DNA of 64,000 bases from Mesoplasma coleopterae (GTDB lineage: Bacteria > Bacillota_I > Bacilli_A > Mycoplasmatales > Mycoplasmataceae): the NCBI RefSeq assembly GCF_002804245.1, contig NZ_CP024968.1, positions 736,408 through 800,407 of the forward strand. Direction: 5' to 3'. Below, piece by piece: positions 36,672 to 48,277 of this stretch. The notes beneath the pieces are model-generated. The model saw nothing but the letters and a program-made list of their open reading frames with translations. It did not search any database and was not told the DNA's origin. The number at the start of each line of letters is the position of its first letter. Position 1 is the first letter of the stretch. The position numbers and the translations under genes are program-made.

Positions 36672-36711
36672 AATAACCTCCAATAAATCCTAAAAATTAT
36701 TATAGGTTATT
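36672..36711 (-). promoter_or_regulatory. Inverted repeat and -10-like site upstream of the leader ORF
   Basis: AATAACCT (36672-36679) and AGGTTATT (36704-36711) form an 8-bp inverted repeat 24 bp apart. The left arm includes most of the leader ORF Shine-Dalgarno; the right arm touches a TATAAT (36699-36704). It could be an operator or, in a longer transcript, a stem hiding the leader ribosome binding site. Confidence 0.4.
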
Positions 36712-36724
36712 TAAATAAAAAAAT

Positions 36725-37417
36725 CTATATTCCTGTTGAATTTAATTGAATTTGTAATTCCTTATAGTTTGGACAATATCTTTCAACGAAGTGCCAGAAC
36801 TCTTTTGAATGATTTGGATGCAATATATGAGTTAATTCATGGATGATAACATAACTAATAATTTCATCTTTAAAATGTAATAATTTAGTATTATACGCAA
36901 TTTTTAATTCTTTTGGCAAACAATATCCTCATTTTGCTTTCATTAGCTTAACATTAACATTTCTAAATTGAACATTCATTTTTAAACTTCAATCTATTGT
37001 TCTTGATATAAATCAGTTTTTATAATGCTTAGCTAATATGCTGTATAGTTTTTTAATTTGTTCTTCTTGATCAAAATAATTTTTCATATAAATTTTATTA
37101 TTTTCAATTTTTGATCTCGTTAAAGTTTCATCTATTATAATTTCCATTTCTTCATCAAATATTTTAACTCAAGGTTTTAATGTATTTAAATCATACACTG
37201 AGGCAATTATATGTTGATTTTGAACGGAAACAATTTTTGAAATATTTTTATATATAATTTTTTCAACTTCTCAGTCAGGAGTATTAAGTGGCGCGCTAAT
37301 TCTCACTTCACCTTGCACAACCCTTAAAATGATGTGTTTTTGTTCCTTATATGTAATAGTATAGTTTAGATTATTACCTTGATATGACAAGGTTTTTTTC
37401 ATTTTTATACTAGACAT
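36725..37417 (-). CDS. YgjP/SprT-like zinc metallopeptidase (DUF45)
   Basis: 230 aa, the family length. The zinc signature HELTHILHPNHSKEFW with the HExxH helix, a third His and the following FVERYCPNYKELQ are diagnostic for the M48-related YgjP/DUF45 family. Function in bacteria is not settled. The start chosen at 37417 overlaps the ychF stop (coupled); an in-frame ATG at 37402 is possible. Neither has a Shine-Dalgarno. TGA Trp codons occur at four sites. Confidence 0.85.
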
Positions 37418-38504
37418 TAAATTTAAAGAAACAAACATCACCATCTTGCATTACGTAACCTTTACCTTCAAGACGCATTTTACCAGATTCCTTAACTTTC
37501 TTTTCGTCACCTAATTCAATTAAATCTTGTACATTGTAAATATCAGCTTTAATAAAACCTCTTTCAAAATCAGTATGAATAACTCCTGCACATTGAGGTG
37601 CTGTTCATCCTTTTTTGTATTGTCAGCTTCTTGCTTCTTGGGGTCCTGCTGTAAAATATGTTTCTAAGTCTAATGCTTCATAAGCAGCCTTAATAACTTG
37701 CTCTAATCCTGAATATTTAACTCCCAAATCATTTAAAAATTCTGCTTTTTCTTCAGGAGTTGCTTCACTTAAATCTTCTTCAATTTTTGCACAAATTTTA
37801 ACTACTGAGGCATTGTTCTTAGAAGCAAACTCTTTAACTTGTTTAACATAATCATTATCTTCCATTAATTCGTCATCATTAACATTGGCAACATAAATAA
37901 AAGTTTTAGCCGTTAAAAATTGGAATCCCTTAAGAATTTTGTTTTCTTCTTCATTTAATTCTAAAGTATTTAAAAGTTTATTTTGTTCTAAACAAAGTTG
38001 AGCTTTTTTTAATACTTCCATTTCTGCTGCAAAAGTTTTATCTCCACCGCGAACTTTTGGAGTGATTCTTTCAATACGTTTTTTTATAGTTGCTTCATCA
38101 GATAACATTAATTCTAGATTAATGATTTCGATATCTCTAATAGGATCAACATTCCCTTCAACGTGAGTAATGTCTTTATTGTCAAAACATCTAACAACTT
38201 CACAAATAGCATCAGTTTCTCTAATGTTAGCCAAAAAAGCATTACCTAAACCTTCACCCTTTGAAGCTCCAGCAATTAAACCTGCAATATCAACAAATTC
38301 AATTGTTGTTGCTATTTTTTTCTTTGAATTAAAAATTTCATTTATTTTATCTAATCTTTCATCTGGAACTTCAACAACTCCCACATTAGGTTCTATTGTT
38401 GCAAATGGGTAGTTAGCTGCTTCCACATTTGAATTTGTTATAGCATTAAATAAAGTTGATTTACCTACATTTGGTAATCCTACAATTCCTACTTTTAAAC
38501 TCAT
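37410..38504 (-). CDS. ychF: Redox-regulated ATPase/GTPase YchF
   Basis: 364 aa, the family length. The P-loop is VGLPNVGKSTLFNA at residue 6; the switch region follows, and the TGS-like C-terminus runs to DGDVCFFKFNV. YchF (Obg family) binds ATP rather than GTP in other bacteria and associates with ribosomes. TGA Trp falls in QEARSWQYKKGW. AAGGAG precedes the ATG, which follows the DUF951 gene by 2 bp. Confidence 0.95.
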
Positions 38505-38506
38505 GA

Positions 38507-38704
38507 CTATTCTCCTTCTTTTTTAATAATTTCTTTAATTTGTTTGTCTAAAATATTTCTTCTTAATTCTATAAATAAATCAAACTTATCTGTGCTTCTA
38601 AATTTATATAAAGCACCAATACGAATAAGTTCTCATTTAAAGGTTCCGCTTGGGTGCGGCTTTTTTAGAATTATAATGTCACCTATTTCTAATTCAGCGT
38701 GCAT
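38507..38704 (-). CDS. DUF951 family protein (YyzM-like)
   Basis: 65 aa, too short to be obvious by length. It contains KKPHPSGTFKWELIRIGALY; the family signature is KKPHPCG-x-x-x-W-E, so the usual Cys is Ser here, and Trp is coded by TGA. It starts within the rsmG stop codon (TAATG) and ends 2 bp before ychF. The rsmG-DUF951-ychF order is common in Firmicutes. Function unknown; possible nucleic-acid-binding role. Confidence 0.88.
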
Positions 38705-39408
38705 TATTTTTTTCCACTTTCTTTAACTATTTTTGCATAATCTCTTGGATATAACTCAGGCGTTGATTGTTTCTTTGAATAAAATAAATTTATTCTTTCA
38801 CCAAATCCAGTATCTTCAAGAATCTGCTTTTTATCTAAACTAAGTTTTAATTTTTGATCAATATTTTTTGAATTTTTTATTTCATCATCTGCTCTTGGAC
38901 CCTTTAACAAAATAATTTGTCCGCCAATCTTAGCAAATCTAGATGCTAATTCCAAAATAACATCCAGATATGCAACAGCTCTTGAAATAACTACGTCATA
39001 TTTTTCATTTTCTATTCTTGCTAATTCTTCAGCTCTTACATGTTTTGCAACAATTCTTTCTAATTTTAATTTTTCTATTACAATATTTAGAAAATTCACT
39101 TTTTTATTATTTGAATCAACCAATGTTATTTCAGTTTCTGGGTAAAATATTTTTAAAACTATTCCTGGGAATCCTGGACCAGATCCAATATCTAAAATAT
39201 TTTGATCAGATATTTTAAATTCTTTAGTAAATAATAAAGAATCCAAAAAATGTTTTTCATAAACTTCTTCTTCACTAATTATTCTTGTCAAATTATACTT
39301 TGCATTTTCTTCAAGAAGTATCTTATAATATTCGTTTAATTTTTGTTTTATTTGTTCTGATGGAATAAAGCCTAAAATATTTTCAAAAATTTTTCAATTA
39401 TTAAACAT
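38704..39408 (-). CDS. rsmG: 16S rRNA (guanine-527-N7)-methyltransferase
   Basis: 234 aa. The SAM site ILDIGSGPGFPGIVLKIF, then VDSNNKK, and VISRAVAYLD are typical of RsmG/GidB. The start at 39408 (MFNNWKIFENILG) has GAGG upstream. It methylates G527 of 16S rRNA; loss gives low-level streptomycin resistance. First gene of a coupled run with DUF951 and ychF. Confidence 0.95.
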
Positions 39409-39483
39409 TATTCCATCCTCTTTTCTTATTTAACTTAAATTATTATAGCACATAGCGTGTTTTTTTAGACATGGCAAAAGAAA

Positions 39484-39500
39484 AAGGAACCAAGTTCCTT
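39484..39500 (-). terminator. Intrinsic terminator of pgsA
   Basis: AAGGAAC and GTTCCTT form a 7-bp stem with a 3-nt loop, followed on the minus strand by TTTCTTTT, just after the pgsA stop. Confidence 0.8.
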
Positions 39501-39506
39501 AATTAA

Positions 39507-40115
39507 TTAAAATAAATTTTTTCTAGCTTTTAAGAAATAATCTAAACCACTATATAAACTAAATGCTACAGCAATATACATTGGTATTAAAACTAATTGC
39601 TCTTGTCAAACCTGCATTTCAAAAGTAAATGAACTTATAAAGAATAAAATTGATAATCCAATCATTTGAAATACAGTTTTTAATTTACCAAAAATTCCTG
39701 CTGATAATGTTACATTTTTAGAACTTAATATCATTCTAATAAAATCTACAAATATATCTCTTAATATTAAAATTAAAGTAACTCACACAGGAATAATTTC
39801 AATGCTTGATGCAAATAAAATTAAAGTTGAATTAACTAATAATTTGTCAGCTATCGGATCAAAGAATTTTCCAAAATCAGTAACTTGATTGTTTTTTCTA
39901 GCTAAGTACCCATCTAAAAAATCTGTAATGCTTGCTACTATGAAAACAATTCCTGCTAATAGCATAGTTAGAGTTAATTTATAATTTTCTCCAAATATAT
40001 AATTTTTATCTCAATGATATATGTTTGCTATAACTAGCATAACAACAACAGGTACAAGTAAAAGTCTTATTAGTGTTAATATATTAGGCAGATTTAATTT
40101 TTGTTTTTGATTCAT
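39507..40115 (-). CDS. pgsA: CDP-diacylglycerol-glycerol-3-phosphate 3-phosphatidyltransferase
   Basis: 202 aa membrane enzyme. The CDP-alcohol phosphotransferase signature is clear in [18 protein letters not shown] then FFDPIADK. It commits CDP-diacylglycerol to phosphatidylglycerol, the precursor used by the cls gene at 9-10.7 kb. The start at 40115 lies 32 bp inside the end of the upstream permease gene, in another frame, so translation is probably coupled. Confidence 0.93.
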
Positions 40116-41724
40116 TTTTCATTTCCTTAAGTTCTTGTGCTTCTTTGGCAGCCATTCAGTTATTAACTTTCATGTCTTTGTCAATTTCGCCATCAAAACC
40201 ATTTTCAAATGGACGTTTCTTGAACATTCTTTCTTGTAATAATCATACAACAAATGTTGCGACTAAAGTTACAATAAATATTATTGTAAACATCATTCCA
40301 CCATTTTCCGTTCACTTAGTTTTTTGTCCCACTGAATCTAATAACTGAGGCGCTAAGAAAACAATTAACCCACAAATAGTAAAGAATAAGAAGAATACTG
40401 TCCCTATAATTGCAGCAGGTCAAAAGAATTTAACTTCGTCAACTTTCACTTTTTGAGTTTTTCTATTAATCATTGCCGCTATCATAAGAATCGAAATTAC
40501 TATAAAAATTAAAACTACACAAACCGAAGACATAATTCCTACATAAAACATTGGCCCTGTTAGATACCCGACTTCTTTTCCAGTTTGTGGTGTCACTGTA
40601 CTAATTCCTTTTCAATCCCCATGTACAGATAAACCACCAATCAAAATTAAAGCAACATAAAATGTTCCTGATATTGCTGCTTGTGTAAATGCAGCAGTTT
40701 TGAAACTTGCTTTTCCTTCTTTTAAGTAAACTAGCTTCATATTGTGATCTGATAATAAATTTGAAGTTCCAAAGTGTGTAAACATATTGATATTGAATAA
40801 GCAAATAAAGAACATTATTAAATACACAACAGTATTAGCTGCTTTTTCTGCTTTTGGCGATGGATTTGTATTAAACCCTGCAAATACTGTTTTTAAAACA
40901 CTTTGAACACTACCATCTCCACCTAAGAATAATGAAAATGCCATTAAAACATAAAATAAAGTTATAAATATTAAGCCTGCAATAATTGCTATTGGAACTA
41001 CTTTTTTATTCTTTGCACTTTTTTGAGTATTAGCTGTAAAAATATAACCATCAAATGAAAATAAAATAGCCCCCATTCCACCTAAGTAATTCATAAATAT
41101 TGGAGAAATAATTTCTTCGTTATCATTTGGTCTTAAACCCATTCCAGGCATTGTTTTGTGATTTATTGCATAAATTATAAATCCTGCGAAAAATGCAACT
41201 ATTAAAGGTATAAACTTTATAAACATAGTTAAAAATTGAATTTTTCTAGATGCATTTGCTGAATAAACATTTACAAATGCAAATAGTACAAATAAAAATA
41301 ATCCAACAATTATATAAGTGCTTAGCAATGCAGCTGGATTTGGTGTCACACCAGTGAACACAAAGAAATAAGCAATTGTTAAGCTTACAAATATTGATTG
41401 GTAAGCTGGCATATAAATTGTTGTATACAGAATTGAAACAAATGATGCAAATTTTCTGTTAATAAACAATTTACATCAATTACTTACTGTACCATTTCCT
41501 TGCTTTTCTGTTGATTTTGCAATTTCCATAAATGCAACGATTGAAATAACACAAACCATACCTATAACAAGTCATAAAACTGTTGCTATTCAAGGACTCT
41601 TTGTTTGTGAAATCAATTCTTGATTCTTTACGTAAATTCCTGAACCAATACATATTCCTACAATAAGTAAAAATAAGTATCAAAATTCATAAACTTTTGA
41701 ACTTTTATCTTTTTTCTTAAACAT
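40084..41724 (-). CDS. Amino-acid permease, APC superfamily
   Basis: 546 aa with about 12 membrane helices. The APC start GICIGSGIYVKNQE (substrate backbone-binding GSGIY region) and FSFDGYIFTANTQKSAKN are typical. The C-terminal cytoplasmic tail is charged ([18 protein letters not shown]). Many TGA Trp codons split it under the standard code. The substrate is unknown. It overlaps pgsA by 32 bp. Confidence 0.85.
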
Positions 41725-41801
41725 AAATTTTTTCTCTTTCTTTTTACAAGTTTATAAAAAATATATCAAAGAAATCATAACAAAACAAGTCATAAAATAA
41801 A

Positions 41802-41819
41802 GACACACTTATGTGTGCC
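41802..41819 (-). terminator. Intrinsic terminator of the nucleoside operon (after deoD)
   Basis: GGCACAC-AUAA-GUGUGUC on the minus strand, with one mismatch, followed by TTTATTTTATG, just after the deoD stop. Confidence 0.78.
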
Positions 41820-41828
41820 ATTTAATTC

Positions 41829-42545
41829 TTAATTATTTTTATTTGTTTTAACTGCTACCTCTAAAGCAATTTCAACCATTTGCATGAAGTTATTTTGTCT
41901 TTCTTCAGCTGTTGTAATTTCTTTTGTTACTAAGTTGTCTGAAATTGTTAATAAACATGCTGCTTGCTTTTTAGCCTTAATAGCATTAGCAAATAATGCT
42001 ACAGATTCCATTTCAACAACGTCTAATTCATTTTCCTTTACAAATTCAGTAATATCATCATGTCGATAGAATACATCAGCTGAGTGAGCTCTTCCTGTAA
42101 GAGTTTTTATGTTTTTGTCTTTAGCAACATTTTCAATTAATGAATAAAGTTCAGTTCCTGCTTTAATAACTTTATCATCAATATTAGCAGCTAATTTAGC
42201 ATAGTTACTATCACCATAAGCTTCTTTAACATTATAAACATCATAAACTTTAATTTCTTCTTTGTAACTTCCTGCTGATCCAATTCTAATAATATTTTCA
42301 ACATCATAGAAATTGTATAGTTCGTATGAATAAATTCCAATACTTGGGCATCCCATTCCACTTCCAGCTATAGTTACTTCTACACCTTTGTAAGTTCCAG
42401 TATACATAAACATATTTCTAACTTCATTAACTAATTTAACATTTTCTAAATATGTTTCAGCAATTTTTTTAGCTCTTAATGGATCCCCAGGCATTAAAAC
42501 TGTTTTTGCAATATCTTCTTTTTTAGCACTAATGTGTGGTGTCAT
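41829..42545 (-). CDS. deoD: Purine nucleoside phosphorylase, DeoD type
   Basis: 238 aa hexameric-type enzyme that splits purine (deoxy)nucleosides with phosphate. It starts MTPHISAKKEDIAKTVLMPG; GDPLRAKKIAE, IRIGSAGSYKE and VVEMESVALF (ribose/base site) are diagnostic. The last Asp-containing segment is ISDNLVTKE. It has no Trp, so it is intact in any code. AGAGGAA precedes the ATG. It is the last gene of the riboswitch-led nucleoside uptake operon and would use the imported nucleosides. Confidence 0.97.
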   Translation of the reverse strand: MTPHISAKKEDIAKTVLMPGDPLRAKKIAETYLENVKLVNEVRNMFMYTGTYKGVEVTIAGSGMGCPSIGIYSYELYNFYDVENIIRIGSAGSYKEEIKVYDVYNVKEAYGDSNYAKLAANIDDKVIKAGTELYSLIENVAKDKNIKTLTGRAHSADVFYRHDDITEFVKENELDVVEMESVALFANAIKAKKQAACLLTISDNLVTKEITTAEERQNNFMQMVEIALEVAVKTNKNN

Positions 42546-42574
42546 ATTTATTCCTCTTTTTTTCTACTATTATT

Positions 42575-43474
42575 TTATCTTAAAGTTTTATCAAATGGTA
42601 CACCACTAGCTTGAGGCGGTGATGATCATTTTGAAGCAATTACCATAACAACAATTGACATGATAAATGGAAGTGCTCTTGGCAATGAGTTTAAACCTGT
42701 TATTTTTTGTCCAATACTGAACATTATTGAAAATATTATTGAAAACATAACAATTAAACTTACTCTTCATTGACCAATTATCATAATTGCTAATGCGATG
42801 AATCCCAATCCTTGAACGCTTCCATTGAAGTTTTGTAATGATTGTGTAATAACAAACATTGTTCCAGCTAAACCTGAGATTGCCCCTGAAATAGTAATGC
42901 AAATAAATCTATATTTATTAACTTTAACTCCAGCTGCATCTAAAGCTTGTGGATTTTCACCAGCGGCTATATGTCTTGTTCCAACTTTTGTAAAAGTAAA
43001 ATATAAACCAATGCTAACTGTGACAAATAATGTAAATATGGCATAAAATATGAAATAGTTAAATGATATCAGCTTAGGGCTAATTGAACCTAAAACAGTT
43101 CCACCAGTGCCAAATCCTTGAATGTGAACTATAAATAATGCAATCCCTTGAGCAAGTAAGTTAATTACTGTTCCTGAAATAATTTGATCTGTTTTTAATT
43201 TTAATACCATTAATGTTTGTAGCAATGAAAATATTCCAGCAACAACCATTGAGAATATAGCACCAATTACTAAATAAAGAATGTGTAAATCTTCATAATT
43301 ATTTGTAGTCTTCTTAACCATAAAGCAAAATGATACGTATGCTAAGGCACCAATTGTCATAAATCCTTCAATACCTAAATTTACAACTCCTGATCTTTCA
43401 GAAAACATTCCCGAGATAGCTCCCAATGTAAAAACAACAAAGAAACCTATTGCTAAACTAAATATTGCTTCCAT
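42575..43474 (-). CDS. Nucleoside ABC transporter permease (second subunit)
   Basis: 299 aa, about 8-9 membrane helices, BPD_transp_2 family (RbsC/NupQ type). Motifs include GAISGMFSERSGVVNLGIEG near the start and the loop RHIAAGENPQALDAAGVKVN, the coupling helix that contacts the ATPase. Its start lies 17 bp inside the first permease gene. It ends with TGA Trp KW before SSPPQAS. The set upstream defines a BMP-type purine nucleoside importer. Confidence 0.93.
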
Positions 43475-45293
43475 AAAGTTTTACTACCTCCATTTGTTTT
43501 TCTATTAAGTCTATTTTTAATTTTTTTATTTTTAATTTTCTAAAAGTTTTAGAAGCTGATTTTGATTCTAGTTTTTTGATTTCAATTTTGTAATTTTGCT
43601 TAATATCTTTTAAGTATTTTTTTGCTTCTTGTTTTGTTAAAGCAAAATTATTCTTAAATTCTTTAATTTGTAATTCTTGTTTTTGAATTAAAGAATTGGC
43701 TTTTTCTTCTAATTTATTTTTTTCTTTTAACAATTTTTCAAAATTTTCATTTGTAGCATTTTTCAATTCTTCATTTATGTTTTGAATCTCTGATTCTATT
43801 AAAACTACTTGATCTAAAATAGGAAACGTTGTGGAACTGTATTTACCTTCATAAACTTTTTTTAATCCATTGATTGAGTTTTTATTATATGCTTCTAATG
43901 TTTTGTTGATCAATGATTTTTTTTCCATTTTCAAATCTTTTATTTCATTTTTAATTTTTGAAATTTTAAATGTTTTTGCTTCATTATATTCATAGATTAG
44001 ATTACTTAATTCTTCTTTCAATTTTTCAACATCTGTTGTTGTTTTTAAATTTGATTTTAATTCTTTTATTTTTGTTTTTTCTGAATTGAATTCTTTATTC
44101 TGTAATATGAAATGTTTTTGTTTTTTAAGTTTTCTTATTTTTGAATTGATAATTTGAATCTCTGATTTAAAATTTGGATTTTTAAATTTGTGAATTATTG
44201 TACAAATATAATTTGTTACATTTATTTTCATTAGTAATAGATACATTGTTGAGAATAAAATTATAATCCCAAATAATAGATCTGAAGTTTCTGATGGAAG
44301 ACCCATATATTGTGGAGAGTTCATTGTTAATTGAATACCATCTTTTAATACTGCTCATAATATAGCAATTGGAATTATTCCTAAGAAATTATTAAACGCA
44401 ACTAATGCTATTGGTATACCATCAAATCCTAATAATGGCATAATGTCATTTGCTACTGATATATTACTTTTTAAACCAAAGTAGTAGAAGAACCCTGCAG
44501 CAGATATAAACACCCCTTGTAACGCAGTAACACCTATGATAAATGTATTTGTTTTAATTCCTGCATACTTAGCAGCTGTTGATTGCATTCCAACAACTTT
44601 ATATTTATACCCAACTGTTGTAGTTTCACAAACTACAAAAACAATTATTATTGAAGCAATTGCAAATACAATTGCAAATACTCATAATTGAGAACCAAAA
44701 ACTTCTGGCAAGTTAGGCGAATTCAATTGAGTATCAAATTTAATAAACAATACATATTTAAGTAAGTATCATAAAATTCAGTTGATAACAATTGAAGTTG
44801 CTACCTCATGAATGTTGAATAAAACTTTTAATATACCCGTTAGTGAAGAAACTATAGCTCCTGAAACTATAAATATCAAGAATAATAAAATTCCATATCC
44901 AGCAGGTAAATTAGAGAAATCTGCTCCTCCTGTTATTGCATTAAGGAATAAATAAGTAATTAATAAACCACCAATTGCTTGACCGCTTCCTCCCATGTTA
45001 AATAATTTAATTCTAAAACCTAAGGCTAAACCTAGACCTAACAATATAAACACTGCTAGTAAAATAATTGTACCTTCTGGTTCTACTGGTGAGGCAAATG
45101 GTTTAATTATACTGCTAAAAATAAACCCAAAACCATTCATACCAAAACAATATAGGAAAATGATTCCACATAATAAACCAAGAATTATTGATATAAATGA
45201 AACTTTAACATAAGATGTTTTTGTTTTAAATGTTGTTGATTTTATGTAAGCAATTGATTTTGTTTTAAATTTTCATTGATTAATTTTTTTCAT
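43458..45293 (-). CDS. Nucleoside ABC transporter permease (first subunit) with coiled-coil C-terminal extension
   Basis: 611 aa. Residues 1 to about 350 are a normal BPD_transp_2 permease (FRIKLFNMGGSGQAIGG, VVGMQSTAAKYAGIKT as coupling region). The last 250 or so residues are a Lys/Glu-rich predicted coiled coil (KSEIQIINSKIRKLKKQK, then many KEEL/KNE heptad-like units). Such a tail is not part of the usual family, which is about 350 residues. ATG at 45293 follows the ATPase gene by 3 bp. Confidence 0.9.
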
Positions 45294-45296
45294 AAA

Positions 45297-46832
45297 TTAC
45301 TCCACTACTGATGAAACCATCATTTTCCCTACTATTTCTCTTGTTGCTTCCTTACCTGAAACTTCACCAACTATTTCACCTGAGTTTAAAACTAAAATGC
45401 GATCTGACAATTGCAATATTTCAGATAATTCATATGAAATTAATAAAATTGCTTTTCCTTCTTCTTTTGCTTTTAAAATTTCAGCATGTATAAACTCAAT
45501 TGATCCTACGTCTAACCCTCTTGTCGGTTGGAAAATAATTATAAAATTATTTTCTCTCGATAGTTCTCTACCTATAATCATTTTTTGTTGATTACCACCA
45601 GATAATTGTCTTGCTATTGCAAAGCCTGCATCAGCATTTCTAACATCAAATTTACTTATTATTTGTTGTGTTTTTGTTTGCATTGCTGTTTTATTAATAA
45701 AACCACGTTTACTATATTTTTTTGTTGAAATATCTTGAAGAGCCACGTTTGTTATTAAATTAGCATCTAATACTAATCCAAACTTATGTCTATCTTCTGG
45801 TATAAATCCCATTTTATGTTCATTATATCTTTTACTAATTGATTCATTAACTATGTTTTTATCTTTAACATAAATTTTTCCACTTTCAACCTTGACCATT
45901 CCGCTGATGGCTTCAGCTAATTCAATTTGACCATTTCCTTCAACACCAGCTATACCAAGAATTTCTCCTGCTTTAATTGATGTTGAAAAATTTTTTAAAC
46001 CTAGTACTTTATTATTACTATGTTTTTTTACATTTAAATCTTCAATAACAATTAGGTTTTCGTTATTATTTGGTTTATGATTATTTTTTATTTCAACTAT
46101 TTTTCTTCCAACCATTGCTTCTGCTAATTTGCTTGCAGAAGTTTTTTTAACATCGTATGTACCTACGTATGTACCTTTTCTAATGATTGTAGCTCTATCA
46201 GCAACTTCTTTAATTTCTGCCATTTTATGTGTAATTAAAATTATAGTTTTACCCATTTCTTTTAACTCTTTAATAACTTTTAAAAGACCATCAATTTCTA
46301 TAGGTGTTAAAACTGCTGTTGGTTCATCAAATACCATTATTTCAGCTTTTCTATAAAGGATTTTCAATATCTCAACTCTTTGCTTCATACCAACTGAAAT
46401 ATCTTTAACTTTAGCATTTAAATCTACTTCAAGATTGTACTCAGTCATTATTTTAGTTAAATCTTCAATTATCTTTTTCTTATTAATAATTTGTTTATAT
46501 TTAGTTTCTTCTGATCCTAATATTATATTTTTTCAAACTGGAAAAATATCTACTAATTTAAAGTGTTGGTGTACCATACCAATCCCAAGCTTTGTTGCTT
46601 TAACTGGTGATGAAATGATTTCTTCTTTTCCATTTATAAATATATTTCCTTCTGTTGGTTCATATATACCAAAAAGGATTGACATTAATGTTGATTTACC
46701 TGCACCGTTCTCACCCATTAACGCATGAACTTCGCCTTTTTTAACTTCTAGATTAATGTTTTTGTTAGCAACGATTTTTTTATTAAAAATCATTGAAATA
46801 TTTTTCATTTCTACAGCATTAATATTATTCAT
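45297..46832 (-). CDS. Nucleoside ABC transporter ATP-binding protein (two ABC domains)
   Basis: 511 aa with two ATPase domains, as in NupO/RbsA. Domain 1 has Walker A GENGAGKST and Walker B MVFDEPTAVLTP with signature DISVGMKQR; domain 2 has GVEGNGQIE as a weaker Walker A, signature LSGGNQQK and IIFQPTRGLDVGS. GGAG precedes the start. It energises the two permeases encoded downstream and works with the lipoprotein upstream. Confidence 0.94.
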
Positions 46833-46841
46833 GATTCTCCT

Positions 46842-48221
46842 TTATTCTTTACCTGATTCTGGCTGAGTTTCTAAATTGTCAATAACTGTTTTGGCATAAT
46901 CAGCAACTGGTTCAACAGCAATAATTGTTCCTGAAGAAGGTATTACTCCATTTATATATTTAGAAAATAATAATTTTGATGCTTCTGTTAGCGCTTGTGG
47001 AGTAAAGTATTCTTTAATTTTATTTGCTAATGAATCGTCTAATAGATTGGCACCACCTGAAGACATTGTTCCATTTACTCAAACATCCATTCCTGTTCAG
47101 GATTCTTTCGCTTTAATGTCAATGTCCTCAAAAGTTGATGTACCATCTTCTTTTTTAACTTCTTTTGTCAATTGAATTTTATCTGAGTATTTTAATCCTA
47201 CTTTTTCTAAAATATCCGGGTATTCTTTATTATCCATTCATTCTGGTGTATGAGCTAATGAAACAATTGTTGAATTTTTTAAATCCTTTTCAGCTGATGT
47301 TATGAATCTATTTTCAGCATCTTTACCATATGATTCTGCTTGGTCTGTATCAACACCTATAACTTTTCAAGAATTGTCATAACTGATTGCGTCTGAGGTT
47401 TGAGAACCAGCAACTGGCATTAAAACATTTGGTTTGACAGATTTAGATGTATCTTTCAAATTATCTAGTACTAATTTTGATTGTCCAATTAAAAAACTAT
47501 TTGAAAATCACGTTGTGTCATCTTTAGATTTGGGTCATCCATTTTGAGCTTTTCTAACAGTTACTTTTGTTGCTATATCTTTGTCAATATTAAAATTTTC
47601 TAAAAATTGATCATTTGTTTTTAATTGATTGAAAACATCTATTGAAGCCAAGTAACCGACTATAAAGTTGTCAACTGATGCAGGGTTAGATACTCCTCCA
47701 AATGCTCCTAAAGATAACGTATTATTAGTATAGTTACCATTATTTAGAGAATAGATAATTGATGCCATTCCTGCATAAAACCCTGAAACATCTCCTCTAA
47801 AAACAACTCCAATTTCATTATTAGCAGCGCTGTTTGAATCTAAAATTATTGTTGAACCTGAATTTTCCATTACTTTTGCAGCCTGGTGGTCACCCTCTCC
47901 TGGCATAGCATGGTGAAAACCTGGAAGTAATAAAGTTTTTGCATTATTACTCTTAGCTGTTTTGTAAGCTCTTTTCATAGTTTTTGGTGCAGTTGAATCA
48001 GGTTGAATATAACCAATTTTTAGATCCTTGCCCAAAATTTCTTTAACAAACTCTGTTCCAGCTTCATATGCTGATTGATTAAACGATTTATCATCAATCT
48101 TACCTGCATCAGTTACTAAATATATTTCACCAAAATGTTTCTCAGTTCCGCAAGAAACAACGGTTGTTAAACTTGTACTTATTATTGTTGTGCTTAACAG
48201 TGATAACAATAGTTTTTTCAT
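46842..48221 (-). CDS. BMP-family nucleoside-binding lipoprotein
   Basis: 459 aa surface lipoprotein. The signal MKKLLLSLLSTTIISTSL ends in a lipobox TTVVSC with the lipidated Cys at residue 24. The mature part has the Bmp/Med/PnrA fold motifs: LVTDAGKIDDKSFNQSAYEA and DSNSAANNEIGVVFRGDVSG. It captures purine nucleosides for the importer. Several TGA Trp codons fall in its second half. AAGGAG precedes the ATG. It is the first gene after the riboswitch. Confidence 0.93.
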
Positions 48222-48249
48222 CTTTACTCCTTCTAAACAAAGAAAAAGA

Positions 48250-48271
48250 GGTTTTTTAGTACTAAAAAACC
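48250..48271 (-). terminator. Riboswitch expression-platform terminator
   Basis: A perfect palindrome (48250-48271) forms GGUUUUUU-AGUACU-AAAAAACC, followed on the minus strand by UCUUUUUCU. It starts 6 nt after the aptamer P1 stem and 28 nt before the lipoprotein start, the usual transcription-off design. Confidence 0.85.
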
Positions 48272-48277
48272 CCCACG

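Noticed and set aside
38646..38666. Plus-strand terminator-like hairpin with U run
   Set aside because: CCGC/GCGG plus T6 lies inside the DUF951 gene, where it encodes the conserved KKPHPSG on the other strand; no plus gene ends there.
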